Made by a program: the position numbers and the translations under genes. The notes beneath the pieces are model-generated. The model made no database searches and was not told the origin of the DNA. It saw only the letters and a program-made list of their open reading frames with translations. This document shows, piece by piece, positions 23,733-35,250 of a stretch of 64,000 nucleotides of DNA. The DNA is from Romanomermis culicivorax. Its lineage: Eukaryota > Nematoda > Enoplea > Mermithida > Mermithidae. The DNA lies in the NCBI GenBank assembly GCA_963922205.1, contig CAWUHX010000031.1, forward strand, positions 992,001 through 1,056,000, given 5' to 3'. Every line of letters begins with the position of its first letter. The stretch's first letter is position 1.

Positions 23733-25569
23733 CCACCACAACTCTGTATGAGGAGCTGCATTTTCTCAAAAAGTATGTCTTAAAATTGGACTTTCGGGCC
23801 TTGTTTTTTTAATCGGGTCATGCATCAAGGTCAAAGCTCGATTTCAGATCAGGCCAGGTTCGGGCTTCTAAAAAAAATTTTCGGGCGGAGCCGGGCTGGA
23901 AATTCCGAGCCCGATTCAGGCCTTAATCCATTGTGAGGAAAATTGCAATTTTTATGAACAAACTGATGTATTCATACTAATTCATGTAATCGAAATGAAT
24001 TCACAAAATTATATTAGTACAGTGATTTATTATCAACAAACATATTTGGCAACTAGACTAGTTAAATTTAGCTTTCAATGAACTGTAATTTAAGTAGGTA
24101 TCCCATTCAAAAGTTTGTGCAACAATTCTTTACTTGAATTTGTTGATTGGACACAAAAATTTGTATTTATATTTTCAGAAACATATATTAAAATTTAAAA
24201 TGGTTCCTGTGATACTACTGTAGTGGCAGTGCGTGACCCTTATGAACATTGGCTTTTGTTTGAGAAAAATTCACATCACACTTTAAGCAGGCATTGGGTT
24301 ACTTTGGTGGTTCAAGGCTTTTTCAGAAGTAGGAAAAGTGGACATAAGGGGCTTCTTCTTATCTACTATGTAGATCTGGTTGGAAATAATAAAATTCTGA
24401 TCGAAACTGTTTTTATGCTTGAAGGACGACATTGATACCTGGCTTCAGAGTCGACTATTTCCTCAGCAAGTCCGAGTCCCACAAAATTTTTTTCACGTTT
24501 CTTGTAGAAGAAAAAGCGCTCTTTCGAACCGAATGGAAAATAAAATATTTTGAGGAATGTATTTTGGCCATTGAGTTTCACAAGTTCATACATTTGCATA
24601 TTTTGAATTTTTCACAAATTCAAGCCTACGTGGTGCATTGAAAAATTATTAGCGAAGCCTAAAATTTTCAGGCATGAAGTGAGCTAGTGTGGCTACTGCT
24701 ATAGTGAAGTATCGTAAATTATCACTTTACACTTCATAAGTTATGCGCGCGCTAGTCAATGCGTGAACTATAAACCATTCGATTTTACGACCACCTTACA
24801 GCATTGTGTCGAAAAAATTTCGGAATGCAGCATTTTCTAAACACCAAAGCAGAAATCAGAGCAAAAAATTGCTTAAGGCTCCAAACTTTCAAATCAGAAG
24901 CTAGATTTTCAGGACGACAGTGACGCTCAAAAGTAGGCAGTTTATCAAGTTGGAAATTCTTCAAAAGTAGGGACCAACAAAAACCCCACAGCACCTGCAA
25001 TTTTAGGAATTGGATGGTAAAATTTTGCCGAAGTTAGTTTCGAACTTCGGATAACGTGTTGACAAAATTTTAGCAAAATCTGAGATGATCGAGCAGGGAC
25101 CCCTCGACCACTTGTCGTGGAATGACCCTATGATATATATTTTCATGTATACACCTCGATTTGGTGTCACCTATTGAATAATCGCAATTTTCCATCATTG
25201 TGACACATCTTTGAAAAATCGAACTTTTTGGCTCGACCCTGGCTTCGATCTTGTGGCCCGTGCGGGTCCCTAGCGTGGATTCAAAGTCTAAAACCGAAAC
25301 CGCAAAACCCAAAAAAAGTGAAACCGGACCATCTCTAGCGAATGCATTTCATGATTCAACAATACACTATGTTAAATATCGTTATTGTAAAATTAGTGTC
25401 AAGTGTTCCTCGCAACACAGAACACCCTTGTGAACTTGAATCCATTGCGACGTGAAAGCACAAAAAATAAGATTTATGACTAGACTACAGTAGACTTTGT
25501 AGCATGGTTTATATCTCGAAAAATAGTCAAGTACGAGGTTGTAGTGAACATAATTACGAAAAAGAAGCA
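23733..25569. other. intergenic stretch with decayed transposon ends
   Basis: No gene was found. About 23800-23930 has a GGCCCG-rich decayed element. About 25260-25345 is an inverted copy of the left end of the hAT element at 31903 (reverse complement shares GGTTTCACTTTTTTTGGGTT). Short ORFs at 24.2-24.6 and 25.0-25.4 kb show no domain features. Confidence 0.45.
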
Positions 25570-25587
25570 CGCGTCAAGAAAGAAAAC

Positions 25588-25593
25588 TTTATT
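25588..25593 (-). terminator. candidate poly(A) signal AATAAA for EDC3
   Basis: A minus-strand AATAAA lies 240 bases past the predicted EDC3 stop, in otherwise non-coding sequence. Confidence 0.4.
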
Positions 25594-25829
25594 CGAAAAA
25601 AATGATCACAATTGTCGTAATATCGATCAAAAACGCCATTACATTTCCCATTGGGAATTAAAAATATCAAACATCCCAGATGAGACTATAAAAAGAAAAT
25701 GACGCGGAAAGCCTGTTCTAGAAACTCCGTTTATAGAACTTTATAAAATGTTTTTGATTTTACCCTGAAAAATTATTGTCAAAAAACAGAAAAATCTACA
25801 AACTGGCACGAGCACATTTTGATTTTCCC

Positions 25830-27781
25830 TTATACCCGGTACAAATATGTCCAAAATTGTCTGCCATACTTGTAGTTGGACGAGAATTTATCATCTTGTA
25901 AACAAATATTGCAATCGACCAAATAGATGTCCTTGAAATATTTAACAATAGGCCAATTGGATACGGGAATATTCCAAAATAAGCCGACCAGATTTTGTTC
26001 AGCGGCCAAATGCGTATGATTGTTGTTATTTGTGAAATATTCGACCGATGACGAAGACCAATCGGTTTCGATAAAAAACGTAATGTTCGACGACGAATAA
26101 TAATTTGTACAATAGGAGCCGAAATTTAAAATAATCGTGCGATTGTCGGGACCTTGTTGATCGCCGACTAGAAAATTTCGTCTCGAAAGTTGATTAGAAA
26201 CTCGTGAAGAAAGTTGCCGCGAAAATGAAGATTCGGCTGATTTGACGGCAAAACCCGCGTCAGTAATTTTCCTAAAAATTCATACTGAATAACGTCTAAT
26301 CTCAGAAGTTGGGAGACCTTGAGATTTCCATTGTATAATTTGATTGTTTTATAGCATCCCTAAGCATAATTAATTAAGAAATAACGATTATCAATGTAGA
26401 GAAAATATTACTTGGAATCTAAATAATGAAATAAACATGAACAAATATTCATCGTATAAACAGCCGTCAAACATTCCATAAGCTTGCTGTTATTAGCGCA
26501 AATTTCTTCGAAAAAATTACGCTTAACTTCGATTTTGACGCTCTTGACGAGGATACCATTATCTTAAAAATAATTCACATGCGAGAATACGAAATCAAAA
26601 AATTTTTATTGAAAAATATGAGTTTTCCGGAAAGAAATTGGCTTTTTTACAGGAAGTTATAGAAATGCTTAAAAAATCAATGATATTTACGTTTCTAGAT
26701 CTCGTTGAGAATGAAAAAATCTATCGTAAAATGTAAATGAGAAAAAATAAACAATCTTACCGTCTTTAAAACTATGCAAAACGCTCGGATTTTGATAAAT
26801 ATTAGTCGGATCAGACAAAACGTTTTCGTCATTTTTGTAATTGCGTTTAATTTCAGATGGTAAACTTTTCGTCGACGACGACTTTTTGTCAATATTGCCA
26901 ACGCTATGAATCGATAATTTTTGGAAAAGAGCCAAATTGGCTTCAAAATCAAAGTCTTGTTCGTAAATTAAATTTTCGACCGGTTGTTTCAAATATTCGG
27001 CGTTCGCCTTTCTTAAACGATAGCCTTTGCATTTTGACAATAATTCTGAAAAAGACAAATCGATTTTAGAAGAGAACATTAGATAAAAACATGTATAAAA
27101 AGATGAAAAAGTCATTACCGAAATTTTGTTTCAAAGGCGAAACGCTTCGCCTGTCTATTTCTGAGCGATCGAACTGATTCTGATGTCGGGTTGAAATATT
27201 ATCAGGCGTCAAAGCTTTCGGACGTCTGCAAAAAAAATCGCAAGTGATAATTATTTAACCAAAGACTATTTCGGTTAAGAAATTTCTGTAAAATAATCAC
27301 TATTCAAGTTACTCAAAAGTTTTTTCCAAAAAACGATTCAAGTAACTTAAAATGCCGCGTTCGTCCAAATTCGCGCTCTTTGAAGAAAATTACGAATTTT
27401 GCCGTTAACTTTTTCTATAAACTCACTCGGTATTGATAAAGACTTCTTCTTTGATAGTTTTAGGACCATTATGATGACCCGTCGACGGATTTTGGATACT
27501 CTTCGAACAGCAAGCTGTTGTCGAAACTATTTGGATATCGCTAATATTATCCCGACTAGAAAAGAAAATTTAATTTCGGATCAATTCAAGTTTTTGAAAT
27601 ATTATAGAAAATCTCACTCGATAACAAACATATCACTCGAAAAAACGCCGTTTCTAAGACAATTCGATAAGGTTATGGTCTGATTTGTAACGTTGACGTC
27701 ACAAATTGTGCCATCGTAAACGATATCTTGACCGCAAGTGATAATGACTTGTTTACCGACGAATTGGCTGCCGTCCGACAT
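25830..27781 (-). CDS. edc3: Enhancer of mRNA-decapping protein 3, 6 exons
   Basis: Minus-strand exons are 27781-27618, 27555-27427, 27225-27119, 27045-26761, 26562-26412 and 26271-25830. All phases agree, giving about 425 aa (animal EDC3 is about 500). Known role: a P-body scaffold that activates DCP2 decapping and binds the DDX6 helicase. Seen: an N-terminal divergent LSm domain (residues about 1-60, VGKQVIITCGQDIVYDG), then a low-complexity linker, the FDF motif with context YEQDFDFEANLALF near residue 160 (the DDX6-binding element), and a C-terminal region that aligns only loosely with a YjeF_N domain (GILVKSVKIEV; GPDNRTIILNFG; DIYLVDCNICLQ). Start chosen: first ATG of the LSm exon; the upstream in-frame start is only TTG. 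Odd point: the C-terminal domain is short and strongly diverged, so the last exon could be incomplete. Confidence 0.85.
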
Positions 27782-30546
27782 TACAGGTTTAAGGGATATA
27801 ATTTGAATAAAAAATACTGAAGCTAAAGTTCGGTGGACAACCAACAGCGGTATAAAGTGGTGTGGAAAATTTGATAGAATATGAGAGTGTCAAAATATAC
27901 CAATGTCAAGAGGACTTCATCCCAATCTGTGAGTTGAGTTATGTGAATGGTATCGAAATATTTTTGGTTTTATTTGCCATAGATGCTTGACTCATTTTCT
28001 CCTGGAGTAAAGTATTGTAATTACTACTTATTCATGATCATAAAACTAAAATTTGTAGATTATTTGGAAAGCAGATAAGTTTCACATCATTTTTAACTTC
28101 TGAAATCATATTTCAATTTGAATTAAATTTGAAATTAATCGTCAGTCTCAATTTGAACAAATCGAATGAAGTGTTAATGCTCATTATGAAATACTGTCGC
28201 ACTACATTGTTCATAAGTAAAGAGAAAAACTAATCATAAATCGTTCGTTTAACTCAGCAGGACTGTAGATATTCTTGTACATATTTTCGAAGCTATAATT
28301 TTTCTCGTCTTGCTAAATATTCTCGTACAAAAATATTTCAGAATAACTCTAAGAATTCTAACGAAGACAAAATTTGTGCAGTGAACAGTAAAAGTTATTG
28401 GACTGTCTTAAGCTTCAGTCTAACTTCTGAAAGCCTGCTTTTCTTTTATAGTTTGCATTTGTATACTCTAACATAGCCAACAAAATTAACGCATATATGT
28501 AGTTCAGTTGGATTTTTGATTTTTGTATAATGAAAATAAATACATAGCAACAGAGGCCAAAGTCAGAGTATCCGAATCAGTTAATCTATAAAGAAATTAC
28601 CAATTCTCAATCTCAATTTAACCCTTCTATTCTTACATTACACGATATATTTCTATAACTATAATGCCAATTTTAGTAAAAAAGAGAAAATATTCAGCGT
28701 AGAGATTTGTGCAACCGTCAACTGGATAACCCAGTATGATTGTTTTTGCCATTTTGTGATCGATCAATGTTCTGCATGCTCAAATTTAAGTCCGCGGCCT
28801 CCGGCCATTGACAATGCCCCAGCCGTAACGTAGCCAAAATGCGATAATACATCAAAATTAATAATAGTAGAAAGTCAACAGGAAAGGTGAAGCAAAAAAA
28901 ACTTAAATTGTCTTTAAATTCGATGACTGATGTCTCTGTGATCGGCTAAAGTGAAGAATTACGGAACGCATTTGATTGTATAAAGTTTCCGTCTAACGCG
29001 AAGCGCTTTCCTTCCAATTTACGGATTTCGATGCTCTAGAATCTTTTCAATACATATTCCATCCTTTAAGGTTTGATTTTTCGGTCTAGAATAATGTTCA
29101 CTTGAGGATGAGCTTATGTTTTCAAACAGCTAAAATCAGCTTCAGTCAACACTGTCTCAGAAATTCGGAAAAAGAAGCACAAATCATAAAAATAATTCCG
29201 ACGGAAATTTATTATTGTTTCAATCGATATTCTAATACGTCGGAAAGTGGATTTCCTCACCATTTATTTCCTGGCTAAAAGGTCAAGTTTTTAGTCAATT
29301 CGATCATCGGATAAAATGCAAAAATCGTACTGAAAGCATGCAACCGACAAAAAATTTAGATTGCTTTCTTCCACCAGCAAAAACTTATGTCATTGTCCTT
29401 TTTTATCATCACTTTCCAAATGCAGAAAGTATTTATTCACAAAATTCCAAATTTTTCAAAGACCACAAAAAGGGTTTGTGAAAATAATATTAAAAAATCT
29501 TGATTTTCATTAAAAACTGAGAAGTAACAGTGCTCCAAGAACATAACATTGTCTTATTTCGCCGAATTGGTATTTTTGGCAAGCAAAATCCAAGAATACG
29601 AAAAAAATTTGAGCTCTTTTGCCAAATGACGAAAAAACTTTTGCGGGTTTCGAACTTCGAAGTCAGAAAGGTGCATTCTGGTGCATTTCAGAGGGACAAA
29701 ATCTCAGAATTATCCGGCGCTTCGAGCCTATATGATCATTGTTTGATATAATCAGTCCCAGGCGCGACTGTTAGCATGTCTACTTCACTTACCAGCTAGC
29801 ATTTAATAGTTGTCACTAGTCACTACTACAATGTCTCATCTCATTGTTTAGTCTATGATCTTTGATATTGCGTGTTAAGTGCTTGAAAATTTTTTCGATC
29901 ATTTTCATAAAATCTTTCTTGTGGTCTTTAAAAGTTTTTGAATTTTTTGAACATAATCTTATTGAATTTGGAAAATGCATCGGTTTTGGAACGGTGACAA
30001 AAGTTCTTACGTATTGAAAAATAAAAAATTTTTAGTTGCTTGTCTGATTTTTCAATTTTAGTTGCATGCTTTCAATATGATTCTTTGCATTTTTGTCCGA
30101 CTATGTAAAATAATTCCATTGACGGCAAAATTATACCGCTTATCCAGCAAATAAATATTGAAAAGATTCATTTTCTACTGTTCATCAAAATAAAAAAAAT
30201 TTTATCATTTCATGTTTGAATTTTGCTGTTTCCCCGAATTTATGAAACCTCGTTGACCTTTTTCTGGCTGGATAACTGATTGAAAATATCAGCTCAATGT
30301 TCAAGTCTGAACTTCATTCTAGACTAGAAAGTTAAACCTTAAATTTTTTAATAAGTCATCAAAAGATTTATTTTTCAGCGTTCTGGAGTATAGAAATTAA
30401 AAAATTTTACCTGCGCTACTCGCGCCGGAAGGAAGGATAAATCAAATACAGTTCGTAATTCTTTACTCTGGCTGATTTCAGAGATATCAGTTCTCAGCAG
30501 TGAAATTTCTAGGCAATTTAGGACTGTTTGCTTCAGTTTTTCGTTG
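27782..30546. other. intergenic stretch upstream of EDC3
   Basis: No gene is supportable. It includes the EDC3 promoter side. A block at about 29665-29730 (GTGCATTCTGGTGCATTTC, then TCCGGCGCTTCG) is a diverged copy of 34263-34322, part of a decayed transposon family. Confidence 0.5.
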
Positions 30547-30554
30547 CTTCCATG

Positions 30555-30971
30555 CATACATGTAATTGGGGGGGAAGTGCTATGGGAACCCCCTCCCCCC
30601 AGAAATCGTCGACCATATGGCTAGCCATTGGGCGACCGCCCCCCCAGGATTTTCCAATCCAATGGCTAGCCGTATGGCAGCCGTAGGGACCCCCATACTT
30701 TTGGTCGGAAAAATACTGAAAAATGTCAATTTTGGAACAAAAAATGGTAAAAAATGTTAATTTTCCTGGCGCTTCGCGCCATGAATACATTTTTTCGGTC
30801 TTTTTAGAAAAAATTACTATTTTTAGAGCTATTTTTCGGACTTATTTTCAAGAAGGAATCGAATTTTTCCCTTGAGAGACCCCTCCCCCTAAAATTTTGG
30901 GAATTACTGACCCCCGGCCCAAAAAAAGTCGGCCGACCCCCCCCCAGACCTCGGGACCCGTTACATGTATG
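30555..30971. mobile_element. 417-bp MITE with TIR CATACATGTAA and perfect 8-bp TSD
   Basis: The left end CATACATGTAA is exactly inverted at the right end TTACATGTATG. Perfect CTTCCATG flanks lie at 30547-30554 and 30972-30979. The interior has long G/C-runs, two near-inverted CCATATGGCTAGCC blocks and the palindrome GGCGCTTCGCGCC. It is a non-autonomous hAT-like element, intact at both ends and therefore probably the younger of the two copies (compare 13201-13628). Confidence 0.9.
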
Positions 30972-30979
30972 CTTCCATG

Positions 30980-31902
30980 TCATAATTCAGTTAGCTATAT
31001 TCCTATTATTATTTGACAAAAATTTTGTTCTTTATTTGCTGTAAACTATTGAATCTGACTGCGGAAACATGAGAACGTTCCAATAAGCTTAAGAAAAACA
31101 AATAAAGCACGTGTGAGAATTTTTAGCGAGACAAACGATTTGGTGAAAGTGGCGAAAAAATGTTGACTTCTTTTACCAAATGGCAAAAATCTCAACGGAA
31201 AAAAACAGTGTTTAAAACAAAGTATTTTCACACTGGCCAGTTTGCAATGTGCAATTTTGATCAAAAATTTGGCTGCAGATCAATTTTTGTTCTCTCACTC
31301 TGAAATTGATGAGCTTTGTTATATCAGAAAAATGATTAAGATTTAATTTTCTTGTACCCCATTCAAATGGCGTCAGATTTTAGCTTTTTCCACTGGATTT
31401 CAAGAGTTTCGGAGGAAAATAATGAAAAGTCTGGCAAGAGCGCATTTTCAGCTTATTCTTCTGCAACCTCGGTTAACGATCGTAATCACAGTTTTTTAGC
31501 AAAGATTGTCATAATAATGCATCAAAAAAGGTTGTTTTCAAATGATCTAAAGCATTAAACTGCAGGTTGCAAAGAATGCATCGCCAGAAATTCCATCTTT
31601 CAGTCAAAGATCATTAATTTCGACACTGAGCGCCAGAAAATTATTTTAATTTCAGTATTCCAGAGTGCAGGAAAATGAATCTTTAACATAGATTTCTTGG
31701 ACAAAAAGATTACTTTTTCATCGAATTCGGTGATCTTTCAGTAGTGCAATTAAATTTTTTTGACTTTTTTCAGCATTTTTTGAAAATTCTTTTGAAGACA
31801 TGCATGCAACGAAAATTCAAAAGTTAGGCACACAACAATCGATATTTTGGATTCCTCGAGTAGAAAGAACATTTGTCATTTTTCAGTGCTGATGATGTTG
31901 GC
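30980..31902. other. intergenic stretch without recognised genes
   Basis: AT-rich sequence with only short ORFs (at most 72 codons) and no motif. Nothing can be assigned. Confidence 0.45.
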
Positions 31903-32072
31903 GTTGGAGATGGACCGGTTTCACTTTTTTTGGGTTTTCTGGTTTCGGTTTTGCATTTTTTGGGTTTACGGTTTCGGTTTTCAGATTTACAAAACCGTGG
32001 TATCGGTTTCGGTTTTCATGCTTTATTTTATAGTTATTGAATTTCAAAGATGAAATGGACAAGCAAAGTTAG

Positions 32073-32210
32073 AAAATAGATAATGCTGATCTGAGATCTG
32101 AGGAAATTGATGAAGCTGTTTTGCAAATGATTGCTGTTGATGATGAACCTTTTAGTGTAGTTGAGAATCCAGGTATAATCAACTTGATCAAAAAAGGGAG
32201 TAGAGGATGA
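32073..32210 (+). pseudogene. hAT transposase fragment, central conserved block
   Basis: The open stretch encodes DEAVLQMIAVDDEPFSVVEN, the conserved region of hAT transposases around the PFSxVE motif that precedes the RNase H-like catalytic domain. It is bounded by in-frame stops at 32070 and 32208. The upstream BED finger is not recognisable. Confidence 0.75.
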
Positions 32211-32506
32211 TGAATGATAAAACTAGAAGCAAGGCAGGTTGAACCAAAGTGCTGATAGATTTTTTGAACAAATTTTAGTTCGCAACATATCAGCTTAAAT
32301 AAAGAAAATTTTATAAAAAACTGATTTGGAAGCAATATGACAATCTGAAAAAATCAATTGAAATTAATTATAAGTAAAAATGGTTCAAGTGGAATTTTTT
32401 CACTACCGATTTGCGGTCCAATCAGCAAAAAGGCTTAACAAAACTAGAGAGCTTTAGCACCATGACTATTGACCTAACTTGCTAATGTAAAATGTATGTA
32501 AATGAT

Positions 32507-33242
32507 TAGTGATGTGCGTCGGATATTTTTTGACATCCGGATATCCGGATTTTTTGAGACCTCGGATATCCGGATATCCGGATATCCGTGACAATTTTAT
32601 ATAATATAATAAAAATGTATAAAGAAAGAAGGAAACAATAATTAAACATTTTCAATGGCAGACTCAATTAGTAGATATTGATAGATAATAGACCTTTGTT
32701 CACCAGTTATATGATGATTGATTATTGATTACTCGTTGAAACCTATTTGGACTCTTTCCAACAGTCATTATTATGCTCGTTCGTACTTCGTACTATGTAA
32801 TGTGACGTGCACTATAATGTAATATGTAATGTGCACTGGCAACTGGCAAGTGGCGAGAGAGAGAGAGAGACGGCTGGAAGTCTGACATGTTATTATGTAT
32901 TATTATTATATTATTTTTGCACTACAACACGCGTCGAGCAGTTCAAAAAAGGATCGTGCAATGGGAGGATTCAACAGATGATGAATCCGATACAGAAATT
33001 TTGTGACTGGCACTTAGTGCTGTGTTGAATTGAATTGAAATAAATGACTCCGATGATTGTAACTTGTAACTCTTTTACAATTTTCAAGTCAGGTAAACAC
33101 TAAACAGTACTTTGAATTTCAATGTAAAATTTCCGGATATCCGGATATTTTTTCATATCCGGATATCCGAAAATCCGGATATCCGAATATCCGGATATCC
33201 GATCCGGATATCCGAATATTCGGATATCCGGGCACATCACTA
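32507..33242. mobile_element. 736-bp MITE nested in the hAT element, perfect 8-bp TSD
   Basis: The ends TAGTGATGTGC and GCACATCACTA are exact inverted repeats flanked by perfect TAAATGAT copies (32499-32506 and 33243-33250). Both subterminal regions consist of overlapping GGATATCCGGATATCC palindromes able to form cruciforms. The interior contains a GA microsatellite near 32857 and no transposase. Confidence 0.9.
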
Positions 33243-33695
33243 TAAATGATACATATCTTACAGTATGATCATGTTACTTGATGTGCAGATACAAGTGATA
33301 CATATCTTAAAGTATATATAATCATGTAATATGATGTGCAGGTACATTTCGTGTACTGCATTTTCCTGAAAAGTTCTAGAACCTTCCACAATATTCTATA
33401 ATATTCTGTTCATGTGCATTCTACAATGTACTAGAACATTCTGTGATTTTCTGTGATAGTATAAGCCGTGTTATTTTGCATACTCATTCATTTATTTATT
33501 GTAATATTCAGGACACTACTATTGTATGTTCTGTTTAGTTAGCCTTAATAAACATAGTTATTTACCAGATAGTACTATTCCAGTTGGATATTTACAATTT
33601 ATCCCAAGTCTAATATATTTTCGACTTAGTCCAGTCATTATCCAAGACACAACGATAAACAGAAAATGGGCATCCCATGACATAGATCCACTTCA

Positions 33696-33893
33696 ATGGT
33701 GACACTTTGGCAGAACCCAACTTTGGCAAAACTTGCAAGACATTACTTCAGTGCATCAGCCATGAGTGTACCTTCAGAACAGCTATTCAGTGATGCGAGA
33801 ATCATTTTCAAGCTATTACAAAATCATACTTCAGGCAAATCAGTGGAGAAGCTATTATTTTTGAAATATAATTTCATTAAATTTTTTGAATAA
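33696..33893 (+). pseudogene. hAT transposase fragment, C-terminal dimerisation domain
   Basis: Encodes LARHYFSASAMSVPSEQLFS followed by a leucine-rich VEKLLFLKYN tail. This is the C-terminal hAT family dimerisation domain, where PSExxFS is the hallmark. Just upstream, in another frame, DPLQW is visible, so a frameshift separates it from the preceding part. The fragment is non-functional. Confidence 0.85.
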
Positions 33894-34145
33894 TAAAAGA
33901 TTGGATTTTGAGTGTAAGGGATTAATTCTTTTATTGAATACAGTTTGCATTGCATCAGCATTATTTTTATCTTCTCATGGAGTAATGATACTGCTGCTCT
34001 TATACCTTATTTTTTAAACTACGCAGATAACTGCAAAAACCGTAAAATTCACCCCCAAAATTGCGGTTTCAGTTTTCCAATTTTGAGTTCATCGGTTTCG
34101 GTTTCAGAAAAAATGACATTTTTCACGGTTTCGGTTAACCGGAAC

Positions 34146-34330
34146 CAGGGTTTTTTCAGCACAGTACGGAGTTTTTTTGGACTGTGAGGAAAAATTGTTG
34201 AGCAATTTCCGCACAGAACGGAAATTTTTTTGGGCGTTTCTACTGCTGACATTAATGAAAAGGTGCATTGTGGTGCAATTTAGATGGTCAAAATCTCAAA
34301 TTTTTCCGGCGCTCAGCGTCGGCAATGAAA
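34146..34330. mobile_element. partial MITE of the CAGGGTTTTTT family
   Basis: Starts CAGGGTTTTTTCAGCAC and contains inverted TTTCCGCAC / GAACGGAAA words like the 131-bp element at 11758-11888. The right end is lost. The following GTGCATTGTGGTGCAA...CCGGCGCTCAGCG block is shared with about 29665 and, inverted, with about 36500. Confidence 0.5.
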
Positions 34331-35242
34331 ATAATTTTTTAATATTCATCATAACTAAACTGAAGCACAGCCAAAAAGAAGTCTAGTTTGATTTCTCGAT
34401 TATCCTTGATTGTTCCCGTCAATCTTCTAAGTCTCTGCTAAAGTGAGTAAAACTCGTCACTTTGTAGTGTGAATTGGAATTTTCATACGAATTTGCTGAT
34501 TTTTCCCACAGTTCTCCACACATTTATTTAATACCACCATTTTTCTGGGGAAAATCTAAACCGAAAGTATTACAAATGATCTCTAAAATAAATACATTTT
34601 CCAACATTTCAGTAGCTCCTTTGTTCAAAAATTCTCTGGTGCGACGCATCGGAAGTAAAGTGTTCATGGCTTCCATGTTTTGAAGTTCCTCATCTCATTC
34701 ATCAATTGGTAATCTTCAGTATTCGGTTCGGATTTTGTTGAAAATTGAGATTCAATATTGGTTTTCATGAGTTCTTTCTCTCACTTGAAGTTTTCTGACC
34801 TTTGTGAACACAAATTTTGTCATTGGGAAACTACACGATTTTGGACTGAAAATGCAAACCTTTTATTTTAGAAATAAAGGTTGGAAAGGCTCATTTTCCA
34901 GCATTCTAGAATATCAAAATCTATAAATTGAATCAATTGAAATCTAAAAATCTTCAGCTCTAATCACAGAAATGACAGCAGCAACTATTAATTTTGCTCA
35001 ATCAATCAAAATAATGTTTTTGAGCTAGAAAAACAGATATTTTCTATGATTTTCTTAGCAATCTATAGTTTTCGCATAATTAATCATACTTTCACCGCTC
35101 TAATCTGCATAAAAATCGTGCCTACCTTATTGTAATCTTACATATAAGTGAAAGAAAGAAATAAGGATAACTGGTCGAGAAAACCAGGGTTTTTTATTTT
35201 TTCACAGGGTAGATTGCAATGTGCAACTTGGGATAATATTTG
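34331..35242. other. intergenic stretch without recognised genes
   Basis: AT-rich with only short ORFs and no recognised repeat or domain. Confidence 0.4.
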
Positions 35243-35250
35243 GTTGCACA

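Larger units (their letters stand above)
31903..34146 (+). mobile_element. decayed hAT DNA transposon
   Basis: The left end GGAGATGGACCGGTTTCAC and the right end GGTTTCGGTTAACCGGAACC carry dense GGTTTCGGTTT words in subterminal regions. A second copy of the left end lies inverted at about 25260-25345. Inside are two plus-strand hAT transposase fragments. The element was itself invaded by the 736-bp MITE at 32507-33242. Precise borders are uncertain, and the right end abuts another CAGGGTTTTTT-type element. Confidence 0.7.
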
